A stretch of 64,000 nucleotides of DNA, taken from NCBI GenBank assembly GCA_034431895.1, contig DAOUCM010000094.1:27111-91110 (forward strand), read 5' to 3'. Shown piece after piece: positions 42,886 through 51,911 of the stretch (position 1 is the stretch's first letter; the number at the start of each line of letters is the position of its first letter). The stretch is from JAABUE01 sp034431895. Its GTDB lineage: Bacteria > Chloroflexota > Anaerolineae > Anaerolineales > Villigracilaceae. Made by a program: the position numbers and the translations under genes. The notes beneath the pieces were generated by a model. The model saw only the letters and a list, made by a program, of their open reading frames with translations, ran no database searches and was not told the origin of the DNA.

Positions 42886-43503
42886 ATGAACCTCCTCTTC
42901 TCCCCTCCCTCTCTCGATGACCTCATCCGCCTGCTCAAAGCCTGGCGCTTTTGGGTTTTGGGCGCTCTGGCAGGCGCGCTCTTGGGCGCAGCCGTCTATG
43001 CCCTTTTCCCGCCGCCCTACCGCGCCCGCGCTACGGTCAACGTGGACTTCAACCTCGAAGAAGCCTGGCCGCAAGAGACCGACCGCCAGCAGTTCTATTA
43101 CCTAGAGCGTGAGACGCGCAAATTGGAAGAGATAGCCTGGTCGGATAGGGTTTTGCAGGCGGTTGCTCAGGAAAATGGCGTCAGCGTAACGTCGCTGCGG
43201 CAGGGCGTTCTTTCTCTCAGTCAGCCGGCGGAAGCGGGCTGGCATTTCTACGCTGATGACCACGACGCAGAACGGGCGTCTGCGCTGGCCTCTGCCTGGG
43301 CGTTGGCCTTTACCGAGCAGGTCCAGGCGCAGGTCGCCGCGCAGAGGGGTTTGAATTCTTTCATCCGGGTAGAGGCTGTCCAGGTGCAGGACATCCCGGT
43401 CGAGCGCCGCGCTGGGCAGGGCGCATACTTGCTGGCGGGCGGGTTGGGCTTCCTGGCTGTGGGCGCTTTGCTGATATTGTTCCTTGACCGGGGCAAGCCC
43501 TGA
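42886..43503 (+). CDS. Wzz-like polysaccharide co-polymerase
   Basis: This 205-residue protein has two membrane helices (about residues 20-42 and 180-200) flanking an extracytoplasmic coiled/helical domain. The N-terminal part (DDLIRLLKAWRFWVLGALAGA) and the PPYRARATVNVDFN segment after the first helix match chain-length determinants. It likely controls the length of the exported polysaccharide. It has no tyrosine-kinase domain. The short domain (normal Wzz is about 300-350 residues) makes this a minimal version. Confidence 0.78.
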   Translation: MNLLFSPPSLDDLIRLLKAWRFWVLGALAGALLGAAVYALFPPPYRARATVNVDFNLEEAWPQETDRQQFYYLERETRKLEEIAWSDRVLQAVAQENGVSVTSLRQGVLSLSQPAEAGWHFYADDHDAERASALASAWALAFTEQVQAQVAAQRGLNSFIRVEAVQVQDIPVERRAGQGAYLLAGGLGFLAVGALLILFLDRGKP

Positions 43504-43535
43504 CCTGCTTACTTGTCTACGTGCCTACCTCCCTC

Positions 43536-45008
43536 ATGAATCGTTTGCTTCCCCTCTCCGACCGACTGATGCGCTTGCTGTGGGCGGCGGCGTTGCTATG
43601 CCTGCCGGTGACCAGTTTCCGCTGGTTTCCTGGTTTGGGCGAGACCACTTATGTGCGCCCGCTGGCCTTCTATCCGCTTATCCCTTTGTTGCTTTTGCTG
43701 GCGATACGGTTGGCGCGCAGGCAAATTGCGGCGCCCTTTCCGGGCAGCATGGTGACCCTGGGCGCATTCATGCTGGTCTTGACCGCCGCCACTGCCTTTG
43801 GCGCTTTGAATGCTCCTTTGGAACTGCGCGGACAAACCTACTGGGGGCGCACTCTGCGCGCCTGGGCTACTGTCTGGATTGGTCTGGCCTTCTTCGTATC
43901 TGCGGTCTGGATGAACAAGGACGAGGACGACCTCAAGTTCTCTCTGCGCTGGCTGTTGGCCGGCTTTGGGCTGGACATTCTGTGGAGCGCGGTACAGGCT
44001 CTGGCCTTCTACACGCCCCTGCTGGACAAGGTGACGGTCACGCATTGGCAATTGGCTTTTTCCATGCGCGAACTGGTCAAGACCAACCGCGTCTCTGGGC
44101 TGGCTTACGAACCGGCCTGGCTGGCGGGGCAGATTGCCACCGTGTACCTGCCCTGGCTATTGGCGGCCACCTTGACCGGGACCCACCTAACCCGCTTCCG
44201 CTGGCTTGAAGCGCTGCTGCTTGCGGCGAGCGGCCTGCTCTTGCTGGCGACCTATTCGCGCGGCGGGCTGGTCACGGCGCTGGGCGCGGCCGCCTTGACC
44301 TTCTTGCTCACCGGCAGACAGGTCATGCAGCAGGGTTGGCGCTGGTTTCTGGCTGGTTTCCGGCGGCCGCAGGGGGAGATGAGCGCCTGGGTAACGGGAG
44401 CAGGCTTGCGTCTGGGCTTGACCGCGCTGGCAGCGCTGATCTTGCTCGGGGCGGGGATCATCCTCGGTCAAAAGGGTTACATGACCCGTTTGTGGAATAC
44501 CCAGGCCGAAAGTCTGACCGATTTCATCGTCGAAAACTCGGCAGGCGCGCGGATGGCGTATACCTGGGGTGCGCTGGGGGCGTATGACGAATCGCCCTGG
44601 CTGGGCGTAGGGCTGGGCGCTTCTGGTTTCTACATTTATCGAAACCTGCCGGATTGGGCGCTGACCACCGTCCCGGAGATTGCGCGTCAACTCAGCCCGG
44701 CCAATCGGTTGTATCCCAATCCCAAGAACCTGTATATTCGTATCCTGGCAGAAAGCGGTTGGCTGGGGTTCTCCCTTTTTGCGGCTTTTTGGCTGGGATG
44801 GTTGGGCTATGCACTGGGCTTTCTGCGTCAAGGCGGGTGGTTGCGCTTTTTGGGAATTGCAGGTTTATGCTCCTGGCTGGCAATTTCATTTTATAATGGG
44901 ACACAGGACTCTTTTGCTACGCCGAATCTCTGGATGAACTTGGGAATCCTGGTCGGCATGACTCGCTCGACAACCTTCTCTACAAACTCTTTGGAGGCGC
45001 GTTCATGA
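43536..45008 (+). CDS. O-antigen ligase/polymerase-like membrane protein
   Basis: This 490-residue protein has about ten to twelve membrane helices and a large periplasmic-type loop (QAESLTDFIVENSAGARMAY), as in WaaL/Wzy/PglL proteins. The region LIATYSRGGLVTALG-like (here LLATYSRGG) and the following helices carry the conserved Arg-Gly of the O-antigen ligase family. It would polymerise or attach the surface glycan made by the neighbouring enzymes. The ATG rather than the GTG five codons upstream is used; the 3' end overlaps the next gene by 4 nt. Confidence 0.82.
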   Translation: MNRLLPLSDRLMRLLWAAALLCLPVTSFRWFPGLGETTYVRPLAFYPLIPLLLLLAIRLARRQIAAPFPGSMVTLGAFMLVLTAATAFGALNAPLELRGQTYWGRTLRAWATVWIGLAFFVSAVWMNKDEDDLKFSLRWLLAGFGLDILWSAVQALAFYTPLLDKVTVTHWQLAFSMRELVKTNRVSGLAYEPAWLAGQIATVYLPWLLAATLTGTHLTRFRWLEALLLAASGLLLLATYSRGGLVTALGAAALTFLLTGRQVMQQGWRWFLAGFRRPQGEMSAWVTGAGLRLGLTALAALILLGAGIILGQKGYMTRLWNTQAESLTDFIVENSAGARMAYTWGALGAYDESPWLGVGLGASGFYIYRNLPDWALTTVPEIARQLSPANRLYPNPKNLYIRILAESGWLGFSLFAAFWLGWLGYALGFLRQGGWLRFLGIAGLCSWLAISFYNGTQDSFATPNLWMNLGILVGMTRSTTFSTNSLEARS

Positions 45009-45733
45009 TCGTTCTTTCGGTTGGGATGCCGCGCGCCGGCTCGGGCTGGCATTACAACCTCATCCATGACTTGATGAAAACCACCGGCTGCGCCGATGCG
45101 CGCGAGGTGCGCGAAAGGTATCATTTACAAAAGATTTTGACCGAGGTCAACTGTAACATTGGCGTTCTTTCTCTGCGCAGATTGGGGATGGTGACTGTGC
45201 CGGCCTTGATGGGCAACACCTTCGTCATCAAGGCGCATTCCGCTCCCACGCCCTGGTCGCGTCTTCTTTCGACCCTCGGCCTGCTCCGCATCACGTACAT
45301 TTACCGTGACCCGCGCGACGCCATGCTCTCGGCCTATGAGTTTGGACAGCGCGCTTTGTCCAAAGGACGCCCCAATGCCTTTTCCCATTTGAGCGATTTT
45401 CGAAAGACGTTGGACTTTATGACCGAATATGTCCATATTTGGGAAAAATGGCAGGCTGAAAAGGGCATTTTGATTGCCCGTTATGAAGACTTGTTGCAAG
45501 ACTATGACCGCGAGGTCGCTCGTCTGCTCGAATTCCTCGGCCTGGATTGCAGCAGGCCCGAAGTCTGCGCCGTCTTCGAAGCCTATCGCCCCGGCGCGGC
45601 AGAAGAGCGTCAGGGTTTGCATTTCTATAAGGGCAAGATTGGGCGCTTTCGCGAGGTATACTCGCTCGAACAACAAAATATCCTGGCAGAACGGTTTGGT
45701 CCCTCCCTGGAGAAAATGGGCTACGAAATCTAA
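45005..45733 (+). CDS. Sulfotransferase-family protein, second copy
   Basis: This 242-residue protein has the PAPS-binding loop as GMPRAGSGWHYNLI (P-loop-like) and the 3'-phosphate motif YIYRDPRDAMLSAYEFG, followed by IARYEDLLQD. It is a canonical small sulfotransferase. Two sulfotransferases in one polysaccharide cluster imply a sulfated surface glycan. The next 196 bp (45734-45929) hold no gene I can support. Confidence 0.88.
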   Translation: MIVLSVGMPRAGSGWHYNLIHDLMKTTGCADAREVRERYHLQKILTEVNCNIGVLSLRRLGMVTVPALMGNTFVIKAHSAPTPWSRLLSTLGLLRITYIYRDPRDAMLSAYEFGQRALSKGRPNAFSHLSDFRKTLDFMTEYVHIWEKWQAEKGILIARYEDLLQDYDREVARLLEFLGLDCSRPEVCAVFEAYRPGAAEERQGLHFYKGKIGRFREVYSLEQQNILAERFGPSLEKMGYEI

Positions 45734-45929
45734 TCTGTAATGGGCTACCGTACATCCAGGAGAATTCCCACTCCTCTCCGACGTGAGTTTCGCGAAGGAA
45801 ATGAAGGAGAATTCGTGTCCTTTGCTCATTCGCGGCAATCGCGTGGAGGAAATGTGCGGCAGAGAATCCGTAATCAACTTGTAAGGTCTTCTTTCGACCG
45901 GCTGGAGCAAATTCGGGTATCATAAGCGT

Positions 45930-47678
45930 ATGCGTACTTTCGATACTCCTTACATTGCTGACTGGTATGCCGCCTCCCTGCGCTGGGTGGTCTTGTTGGG
46001 CATGGTCATTTCGCTGTCTCTGGGGGGAACTTTGCTCGAAATGAGATCCTGGCCTTTGGCTGCGCTCATCCTTTGGAATATATTGATTAGCCTGTTTGCC
46101 GGGCTTAACGTTCGCATGGTTCTTCATCGTTATATCAGCCTGGCTATAGACTTGTCTCTGACGGCCGTCCTTTTTTGGCTGCAAGGCGGGCTGGGTGGGC
46201 CGGTGTTGTGGGCTGGTTTGTTGCCCATCTTGAGCGCAGCCATTTACTTCGAGTTTTTTGGCGCCTTGCTGATTGCGTTCTTGTTCTCGGCGCTTGAAAT
46301 TGCTACTTTATGGAAAGGGGAAAGTGGGCCAGATTTCATCCGTTTGGCGGCGTTGGTGGCCGCTGCTACGTTGATGGTGGGGGTGCTTTTTGGCTACTTA
46401 AGTCATTTGTTGATGGAACATTTACGGCGGATGCGTGTGCACCGCTTGGACGAGGAAGAGCGGCGGATGCGCATGGAGAGCGAACGCTGGCGCGCATTGT
46501 ACGAACTCACTTCCAACTTGACCGGCACACTCAGTTACCGGCGCGTGCTGGATTCGGCCCTCGACCTGGGATACACCGTCTTGAACCCCGATCCAGATGC
46601 CGAGCAGGACGAGAAACTGGTCAGCGCTGTCTTGTTGTTCAAGGGCGATGAACTGACCATTGGCTCGGCGCGGCGGCTGACGAATGCCGATATGCGCGTC
46701 CAGTTACACGGCAGCGAGGGCATCCTCAAGCGTGTCTTCGACGAGGGCGAACCGGTCTTGACGAACAATATCAGTTTCGACCCAGAACTGGGACGCATGA
46801 TTGCCCTGCGCAATTGTACAGCCGCCTATTGTTTTCCTCTGCGCAGCGGCTTCAATGTCTATGGCGCCATGTTGTTCGCTCACGCTGACCCGCAGTATTT
46901 CACCCAAGAGCGCTGTGACTTGCTCGATATGATTGGCCGTCAATCTGTCATTGCCATTCAGAATGCTCGCCTGTATCAAGACCTGCTCGAAGAAAAAGAG
47001 CGCATGATGGAAGTCCACGAGGAAGCCCGCAAGAAACTGGCGCGCGACTTGCACGACGGCCCGACCCAATCGGTGGCGGCCATGGCCATGCGCATCAACC
47101 TGGCGCGGCGTATGTTCAGCAAGGACGCCAAAGCCGCCGTCAACGAACTGGTCAAAATCGAGGAACTGGCGCATCGCACCACCAAAGAGATTCGGCATAT
47201 GCTGTTTACCCTGCGTCCGCTCATTTTGGAATCGCAAGGCTTGAATGCTGCGCTCAAAGCCATGGCTGAGAAGATGAAAGAGACCTTTGGGCAAAATGTC
47301 ATTGTCGAGGTCAACGAGCAGGTCGTTTCCGAAATGGAGATGGGCAAGCAGGGCGTTGTTTTCTATATCATCGAAGAGGCGGTCAATAACGCCCGCAAAC
47401 ATGCCGCTGCGCCCAATATTTGGGTGCGCCTGCGGCAATTGGAACCAGGCCTGGTCTTGTTGGAAGTTCAGGACGACGGGGTAGGCTTCGATGTGCAAGC
47501 CGTCACGCAGTCTTATGATAAACGCAGCAGTTTGGGCATGATCAACTTGCGCGAGCGCACCGAACTGGTCAATGGCTTGCTGAATATCCAATCGCAGCCG
47601 GGCAAAGGCACCCTCATTCAAGTCTACATTCCGCTTACGGAAGATGCAGCCGACCGTCTGCATCATGCCAAACAATAG
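45930..47678 (+). CDS. Membrane-bound sensor histidine kinase (NarL-partner type, HisKA_3)
   Basis: This 582-residue kinase has about five to six N-terminal membrane helices (to ~residue 165), a coiled coil (DEEERRMRMESERWRALYEL), a GAF domain (~180-340) and the HisKA_3 dimerisation domain with the phospho-accepting His in ARDLHDGPTQ. The ATPase domain follows, with N-box EEAVNNARKHA and G-boxes DDGVGFD and GKGTL. Such kinases phosphorylate NarL-type regulators; no partner regulator is encoded in the window. The adjacent hydrolase starts 2 bp later, so they share a transcript. Confidence 0.93.
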   Translation: MRTFDTPYIADWYAASLRWVVLLGMVISLSLGGTLLEMRSWPLAALILWNILISLFAGLNVRMVLHRYISLAIDLSLTAVLFWLQGGLGGPVLWAGLLPILSAAIYFEFFGALLIAFLFSALEIATLWKGESGPDFIRLAALVAAATLMVGVLFGYLSHLLMEHLRRMRVHRLDEEERRMRMESERWRALYELTSNLTGTLSYRRVLDSALDLGYTVLNPDPDAEQDEKLVSAVLLFKGDELTIGSARRLTNADMRVQLHGSEGILKRVFDEGEPVLTNNISFDPELGRMIALRNCTAAYCFPLRSGFNVYGAMLFAHADPQYFTQERCDLLDMIGRQSVIAIQNARLYQDLLEEKERMMEVHEEARKKLARDLHDGPTQSVAAMAMRINLARRMFSKDAKAAVNELVKIEELAHRTTKEIRHMLFTLRPLILESQGLNAALKAMAEKMKETFGQNVIVEVNEQVVSEMEMGKQGVVFYIIEEAVNNARKHAAAPNIWVRLRQLEPGLVLLEVQDDGVGFDVQAVTQSYDKRSSLGMINLRERTELVNGLLNIQSQPGKGTLIQVYIPLTEDAADRLHHAKQ

Positions 47679-47680
47679 CC

Positions 47681-48442
47681 ATGCCAACCGCTGCTGGCCT
47701 GTACTACTTTGTGCATGGTGAAAACTTGGATGGACGGCCGCCGGTTGTCTTGATTCACGGTGCGGGAGGCGCCCATTTGAACTGGCCGCCGCAGGTGCGC
47801 CGTTTGAACGGTCAACGCCTGTTCGCCATTGACTTGCCCGGGCACGGTAAATCGAAAGGGATGGGCCGGCAAGACATCCTGGAATATGCGCGGGCAGTGA
47901 GTGAATTCCTGAAGGCCTTGTCTTTGCCGGCGGCCATCCTGGTGGGGCATTCGATGGGTAGCGCCATTGCGCTTGTCATGGCTTTGCACTTTCCCCAGCA
48001 GGTGTTGGGATTGGGCCTGCTGGGTGGCGGCGCCAAACTGCGCGTAGCCAAAAGCATCCTCGAGCTGGCCGCCCAGCCAGAGACCTTTCCAACTCTCCTT
48101 CAAATATTGGGCGACCTTTCTTACGGCCCTCATGCCGACCCACGCCTGAAGGAACTCGGTATGCGCCGCCTGGCAGAGACGCGCCCGGCTGTCTTGTATG
48201 GCGATTTCCTGGCTTGTGACGCTTTCGATGTCATGCAGCAGGTCAAGAACATCCATGTTCCCACCTTGCTGCTGTGCGGCAGTGAAGACCAGATGACGCC
48301 CCCTAACCGTTCTGCGTATTTGCATGAACAGATTGCGGGGTCACAGTTGCGGCTGATTCCCGGTGCCGGTCACATGCTCATGCTCGAAGCGCCCGACGAA
48401 ACCGCGCGGCTGTTGGGGGCATTCCTCGATACGATTCCCTAG
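47681..48442 (+). CDS. Alpha/beta-hydrolase
   Basis: This 253-residue enzyme has the oxyanion segment IHGAGGAHLNW, the nucleophile elbow GHSMGSA, the acid in GSEDQMTPP and the histidine in GAGHMLMLE. The set is a complete Ser-Asp-His triad. Substrate is unknown: esterase, lactonase or thioesterase are all possible. Its 3' end overlaps the convergent rdgB gene by 4 bp. Confidence 0.92.
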   Translation: MPTAAGLYYFVHGENLDGRPPVVLIHGAGGAHLNWPPQVRRLNGQRLFAIDLPGHGKSKGMGRQDILEYARAVSEFLKALSLPAAILVGHSMGSAIALVMALHFPQQVLGLGLLGGGAKLRVAKSILELAAQPETFPTLLQILGDLSYGPHADPRLKELGMRRLAETRPAVLYGDFLACDAFDVMQQVKNIHVPTLLLCGSEDQMTPPNRSAYLHEQIAGSQLRLIPGAGHMLMLEAPDETARLLGAFLDTIP

Positions 48443-49050
48443 CGGACTCCGAAATCAAAATATTCGAGCAGGATGGGAAGGGCATTTCGCACCGCCTGAC
48501 CGCGATGACTCAGGCGGTTCTTCGTCTCCATGTCCAACTCGGCCATGGTCGCATTGGCTTCGGGGATGAAAAAGATTGAATCGTAACCAAAGCCACCCGT
48601 TCCGCGTTCTTGCGGGACGATTTCTCCCAAACAGGTCCCCTCGGCGAATTTCACGCTTCCGCCCGGACTTGCAACTGCTACCGTTGCCCGAAACCTTGCC
48701 CTCCACGGACGGGGTTTTCCCGCCAACTGCTCCAGCAGGTAAGCGCGCCGGTTGGCGTCGGTGAACGGCGCATGACCAAAGCGCTTCGAGCGCAGGCCAG
48801 GCAGACCCTCCAGGGCGTCTACTTCTAAGCCGGTATCGTCGGCCAGCGAAACCAAGCCGCTGGCCTGGGCAAAGGCGCGGGCTTTCTTGGCGGCGTTCTC
48901 GGCATAGGTCTGACCGTCTTCTTCCACTTCGAGCGCCAGGCCCAAATCGGCCGGCTTGATCAGTGCAATGCCAAGACCTTGCAAGATGGCCTGCATTTCC
49001 TGGAGTTTGCCTGGGTTGTTGGTGGCTAAGAGGAGGCGGGGTTTGTTCAT
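48439..49050 (-). CDS. rdgB: Non-canonical purine NTP pyrophosphatase (RdgB/HAM1)
   Basis: This 203-residue house-cleaning enzyme hydrolyses dITP, ITP and XTP to prevent their incorporation. Family motifs are ATNNPGKLQEM at the start, TYAENAAKKARAFA, SLADDTGLEVDALEG, GGFGYDSIFF and SHRGQAVRN near the end. The start is the ATG (MNKPRLL) that overlaps the queG stop by 4 nt; the longer open frame is a shadow of queG. Confidence 0.95.
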   Translation of the reverse strand: MNKPRLLLATNNPGKLQEMQAILQGLGIALIKPADLGLALEVEEDGQTYAENAAKKARAFAQASGLVSLADDTGLEVDALEGLPGLRSKRFGHAPFTDANRRAYLLEQLAGKPRPWRARFRATVAVASPGGSVKFAEGTCLGEIVPQERGTGGFGYDSIFFIPEANATMAELDMETKNRLSHRGQAVRNALPILLEYFDFGVR

Positions 49051-50165
49051 TTCGAATGTCTGGAGCGAATGGGCGGGTTTTTGTTTTCCTCGATTTGCAT
49101 CAACGCCCAAGCGGCGTGTTCGCGTATCAGCGCTTCGGGGTCGCGCAGGGCCGCTCGAAGCGCCGGCAGGGCTTCGGTCGAGCCGCTGTTGCCCAGCGCA
49201 ACGGCTACATTGCGCAGGTAGCCGCGCCGTTTGGCGCGCGCGATCGGGCTGTCCTTGAAAGAGCGGTTGAACTCTGCGGGAGAGAGGGACAAGGCGGAGA
49301 CCAAATCTGGTTGCGCGGAAGCCGGCCGCGGGGCGAATGAAGCGTCCACGTCGCGGGGAGCAAACCGATTCCACGGGCAGACCATCTGGCACACGTCGCA
49401 GCCAAAAATCCAGCCGTCCAGTTTGGGGCGCAGGTCGAGCGGGATGTCGCCTTTGTTTTCGATGGTCAGGTAGGAAATGCAGCGGCGGGCGTCGAGCGTG
49501 CGGTTGGGCAGGATGCAGCCGGTGGGACAGGCTTCGATGCAGCGCCGACAGGAGCCGCAATGGTCGGCAGCAAAGGGAGCGTTGGGTTGCAGTTCGAAGT
49601 CGAGCAGGATTTCGGCCAGGAAAAAGAAAGAGCCAAATTGGGGGTGAATCAGACAGGTGTTCTTGCCGATCCAGCCCAGCCCGGCGCGCTGCGCCAGGTC
49701 TCGTTCTAGCAGCGGGCCGGTGTCGGTGTAATAACGATAGGCGATGGGATGGCCGACCTGCGCCTGGATGAAGTCAACCAGGGCTTGTAATTTTGGAGGG
49801 ATGACGAGGTGATAGTCTTGACCCCAAGCGTAGGCAGCGACTTTGGCCTGGCTCCCCTGCGGTTCCCCCATTTTTGCCCCATGCTTTGAATTTTTGGGGG
49901 AGGCTTGGGGGGCGAAAATGGGGGGAGGATGGTAGGGGAGGGCCAGCACGAGGATGGATTTGCAGCCCGGCAGTATCAAGCGCGGATCGGCGCGGCGCGC
50001 CCGGGCGCGTTCGCTGGCCAGATAATCCATGCCAGCATGATGGCCGGCCTCCAGCCAGCGCTCGTAGATGGAGAGGTGCGTAGGCGGTTCAGGTGTGGTG
50101 ACGCCGGCCAGGACGAAGCCCAACCGGCGTGCTTCTTCTTCGATGGCTTGTTCGAGGGGCGCCAT
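49047..50165 (-). CDS. queG: Epoxyqueuosine reductase QueG, with an in-frame insertion
   Basis: This 372-residue enzyme carries out the last step of queuosine synthesis using cobalamin and two [4Fe-4S] clusters. The catalytic region YYTDTGPLLERDLAQRAGLGWIGKNT is intact, as are the cluster motifs CGSCRRCIEACPTGC and CDVCQMVCPWN. A C-terminal HEAT-like repeat (RNVAVALGNSGSTEALPALRAAL) is seen in many QueG proteins. Near residue 90, about 20 extra residues (FAPQASPKNSKHGAKMGEPQ) replace a short loop and are encoded by an inverted repeat. Start at MAPLEQ; lies 2 bp after the lipoprotein gene. Confidence 0.92.
   Translation of the reverse strand: MAPLEQAIEEEARRLGFVLAGVTTPEPPTHLSIYERWLEAGHHAGMDYLASERARARRADPRLILPGCKSILVLALPYHPPPIFAPQASPKNSKHGAKMGEPQGSQAKVAAYAWGQDYHLVIPPKLQALVDFIQAQVGHPIAYRYYTDTGPLLERDLAQRAGLGWIGKNTCLIHPQFGSFFFLAEILLDFELQPNAPFAADHCGSCRRCIEACPTGCILPNRTLDARRCISYLTIENKGDIPLDLRPKLDGWIFGCDVCQMVCPWNRFAPRDVDASFAPRPASAQPDLVSALSLSPAEFNRSFKDSPIARAKRRGYLRNVAVALGNSGSTEALPALRAALRDPEALIREHAAWALMQIEENKNPPIRSRHSK
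49865..49925. repeat. Palindromic repeat inside queG
   Basis: CCCCCATTTTTGCCCC pairs with GGGGCGAAAATGGGGG across a 28-bp loop (49865-49880 and 49910-49925, one or two mismatches). It lies exactly where QueG has its extra loop, so it appears to be an in-frame palindromic insertion. Confidence 0.65.
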
Positions 50166-50167
50166 GT

Positions 50168-50776
50168 TCAACGCACGACGATTCGGACGTAGAAGAATTC
50201 ACCGAAAGGGCTTTTGTTGGCATTCGCCATGCGCCAGGTGCTGGAATATTGGCCAATTTTGTCGGGCGCCTTGAAGCGCACCGATACCTCCACTTCCTCC
50301 CCTGGGGCTACAACCGAAGTCAGCGGTTCAGCGATGCCAGACATTTTCTCGCCATAGGCGTAGATGACCGAATAACCGCTGCCCCAGGCGCAGGTGCCGG
50401 TGTTCTTGATTTTCCAGGTCTTGACGAAATCCTGGCCAGGCGTCATTTGGGTGTCGTCGGGAACGGTGATGTCAATGACGAAGGCAGAATTGTCGCAGGG
50501 GATAGGGGTGACGGTTGCGCCCGTCGAGTCAACGGCAACGGTGGCCGTGGGCAGGGGCAGCGCCGTCTCTGGCGTGGCGGTAGGCTCCTCGGTGGCGGTT
50601 GGCTCTGGCGTGTCGGTGGACGCAGCCTGGGCAGTTTGGGTGAACTCGGCGATGACGGTCTGCGCCGCGATGGTGTGAATGGCGTTCACGTCTGGCGTCG
50701 GCTGGGCAGGTTCGTTCGAGCCGCAGGCGGTCAGCAGCAGTCCCACGAGGGTCAAGAGGAGGATAGGTTTGGTCAT
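50168..50776 (-). CDS. NBR1-like Ig-domain lipoprotein 6 (minimal form)
   Basis: This 202-residue lipoprotein has a signal peptide with lipobox LLLTAC, a helical motif (NAIHTIAAQTVIAEFTQTAQA), a Thr/Pro/Glu-rich linker, and one Ig-like domain ending at the C-terminus. The domain has the hallmarks DITVPDD, FVKTWKIKNTGTCAW and EKMSGI, matching the bacterial 'next to BRCA1' Ig-like family. No C-terminal module follows. It would be lipid-anchored with the Ig domain facing outward. A GGAGG site precedes the ATG. The queG start lies 2 bp after its stop. Confidence 0.9.
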   Translation of the reverse strand: MTKPILLLTLVGLLLTACGSNEPAQPTPDVNAIHTIAAQTVIAEFTQTAQAASTDTPEPTATEEPTATPETALPLPTATVAVDSTGATVTPIPCDNSAFVIDITVPDDTQMTPGQDFVKTWKIKNTGTCAWGSGYSVIYAYGEKMSGIAEPLTSVVAPGEEVEVSVRFKAPDKIGQYSSTWRMANANKSPFGEFFYVRIVVR

Positions 50777-50814
50777 AGAACCTCCAAAAATGGGTTGGAA
50801 ATGTTGCTGATGGC

Positions 50815-51615
50815 TCATTTGACAATGATTTTGATGCACATCAGCGTACCAAAACCATAGCCGTTATCTCCAAACATCTGCCAGCAGCCGCCGTGTTCGC
50901 CGCCGGTGGCGGGGGTGGTCATTTCGATGCGAATGTCTACTGTTTCGCCAGGTTCGACGAACTGGTCTTTGGTTTTGATTTCCCAAGTCTTGGCGCCCAT
51001 GGATTCTCCCATGACGTGTCGCACAGAATAGCCGTCGTCCCACGTGCAGGTGCCGGTATTCTTGATGCGCCACACTTTGGCTATCAGTTGTTTGTCTTGC
51101 ACCACTTCGCCGTCGGGATAGTTGACGTCGGTAATGAACTCAGAGTTGTTACACATCGGCCCAGCCTGTGTCGCCAGGGCTGGCAGAGGGGTAATGGTGG
51201 CAAAGGGTGTGCCGCCCAATGGCGTGATGAGCAAGGCGGGCGTGCCAAGAGGCAGAGCAGGCGCAGGAGAGCCGCCAATGGGAAAGGTGGGGATGGGGGT
51301 GTTGGTAGGCGCCAGGGTGGCGGTGGGAGGCGCAGCCAGGGCGGTTTGGGTCAGGTCAGCAGAATACTGGGCGATCATCGTCTGAGCGGCGGCTGTGAAA
51401 ATGGCAGCCACATCTGGCGTGGGTTCTGGCTGTTTCCCTAAATTGCAGGCTGACAAAAGCAGGGAGAGGATGAGAAGAAGAGTCAACCTGCGGGTGGTGT
51501 TAGCGCGTTCCACCGGCGGGGCGCCGATCCTCCAAGGGGATGCTGTGGGACTGCCGCCCAAGCGGGCGAGTATCCCATCCCATGAGCGCGCGTACCATGT
51601 TTTCGAATATCGCAT
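50815..51615 (-). CDS. NBR1-like Ig-domain lipoprotein 5
   Basis: This 266-residue protein has a lipobox LLSAC preceded by an unusually long N-terminal region of about 43 residues before the hydrophobic stretch. The AAIFTAAAQTMIAQYSADLTQTA motif follows, then a Pro/Thr linker and one Ig-like domain (DVNYPDGEVV, AKVWRIKNTGTCTWDDGY, ESMGAK) to the C-terminus. The start ATG has a GGAGGTAGCGA site, so the long leader may be real, although part of it is encoded by GC-rich palindromic sequence (51530-51570) and could be an intrusion. Confidence 0.85.
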   Translation of the reverse strand: MRYSKTWYARSWDGILARLGGSPTASPWRIGAPPVERANTTRRLTLLLILSLLLSACNLGKQPEPTPDVAAIFTAAAQTMIAQYSADLTQTALAAPPTATLAPTNTPIPTFPIGGSPAPALPLGTPALLITPLGGTPFATITPLPALATQAGPMCNNSEFITDVNYPDGEVVQDKQLIAKVWRIKNTGTCTWDDGYSVRHVMGESMGAKTWEIKTKDQFVEPGETVDIRIEMTTPATGGEHGGCWQMFGDNGYGFGTLMCIKIIVK

Positions 51616-51692
51616 TCGCTACCTCCAGTTCTTTGTAGAAAGATCATCCTTTCTGTTTTTGTATCTTCCCATTCATCGGGGGGCAGGAGTTA

Positions 51693-51786
51693 GACCCTAA
51701 AGGTTTTCAGGTCGAACCGGCCATTCTGCCGGCAAATTTGGCCGTTTTGTCAGGTAATTTTGCCGGCCGGCGAAACCTTTAGGGTC
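51693..51786. repeat. MITE-like 94-bp element
   Basis: GACCCTAAAGGTTT (51693-51706) and AAACCTTTAGGGTC (51773-51786) are perfect 14-bp terminal inverted repeats around an interior with GGCCGGC-type palindromes. It lies in the 296-bp gap between two lipoprotein genes. Confidence 0.75.
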
Positions 51787-51911
51787 TCCACCCCAATTTA
51801 TTGAGATGATACCTGTTTTTTTCATTATAACTCATTGCCTGCTCCTTGCCCGCACCCCTATTTCGAGATTCCACCCTACTCTTTTCCCAAAGGGGGAGGC
51901 TGAGACGGGGG

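Noticed and set aside
45740..45925. 61-codon frame between the second sulfotransferase and the histidine kinase
   Set aside because: No ribosome-binding site and Arg/Ser-rich random-looking translation.
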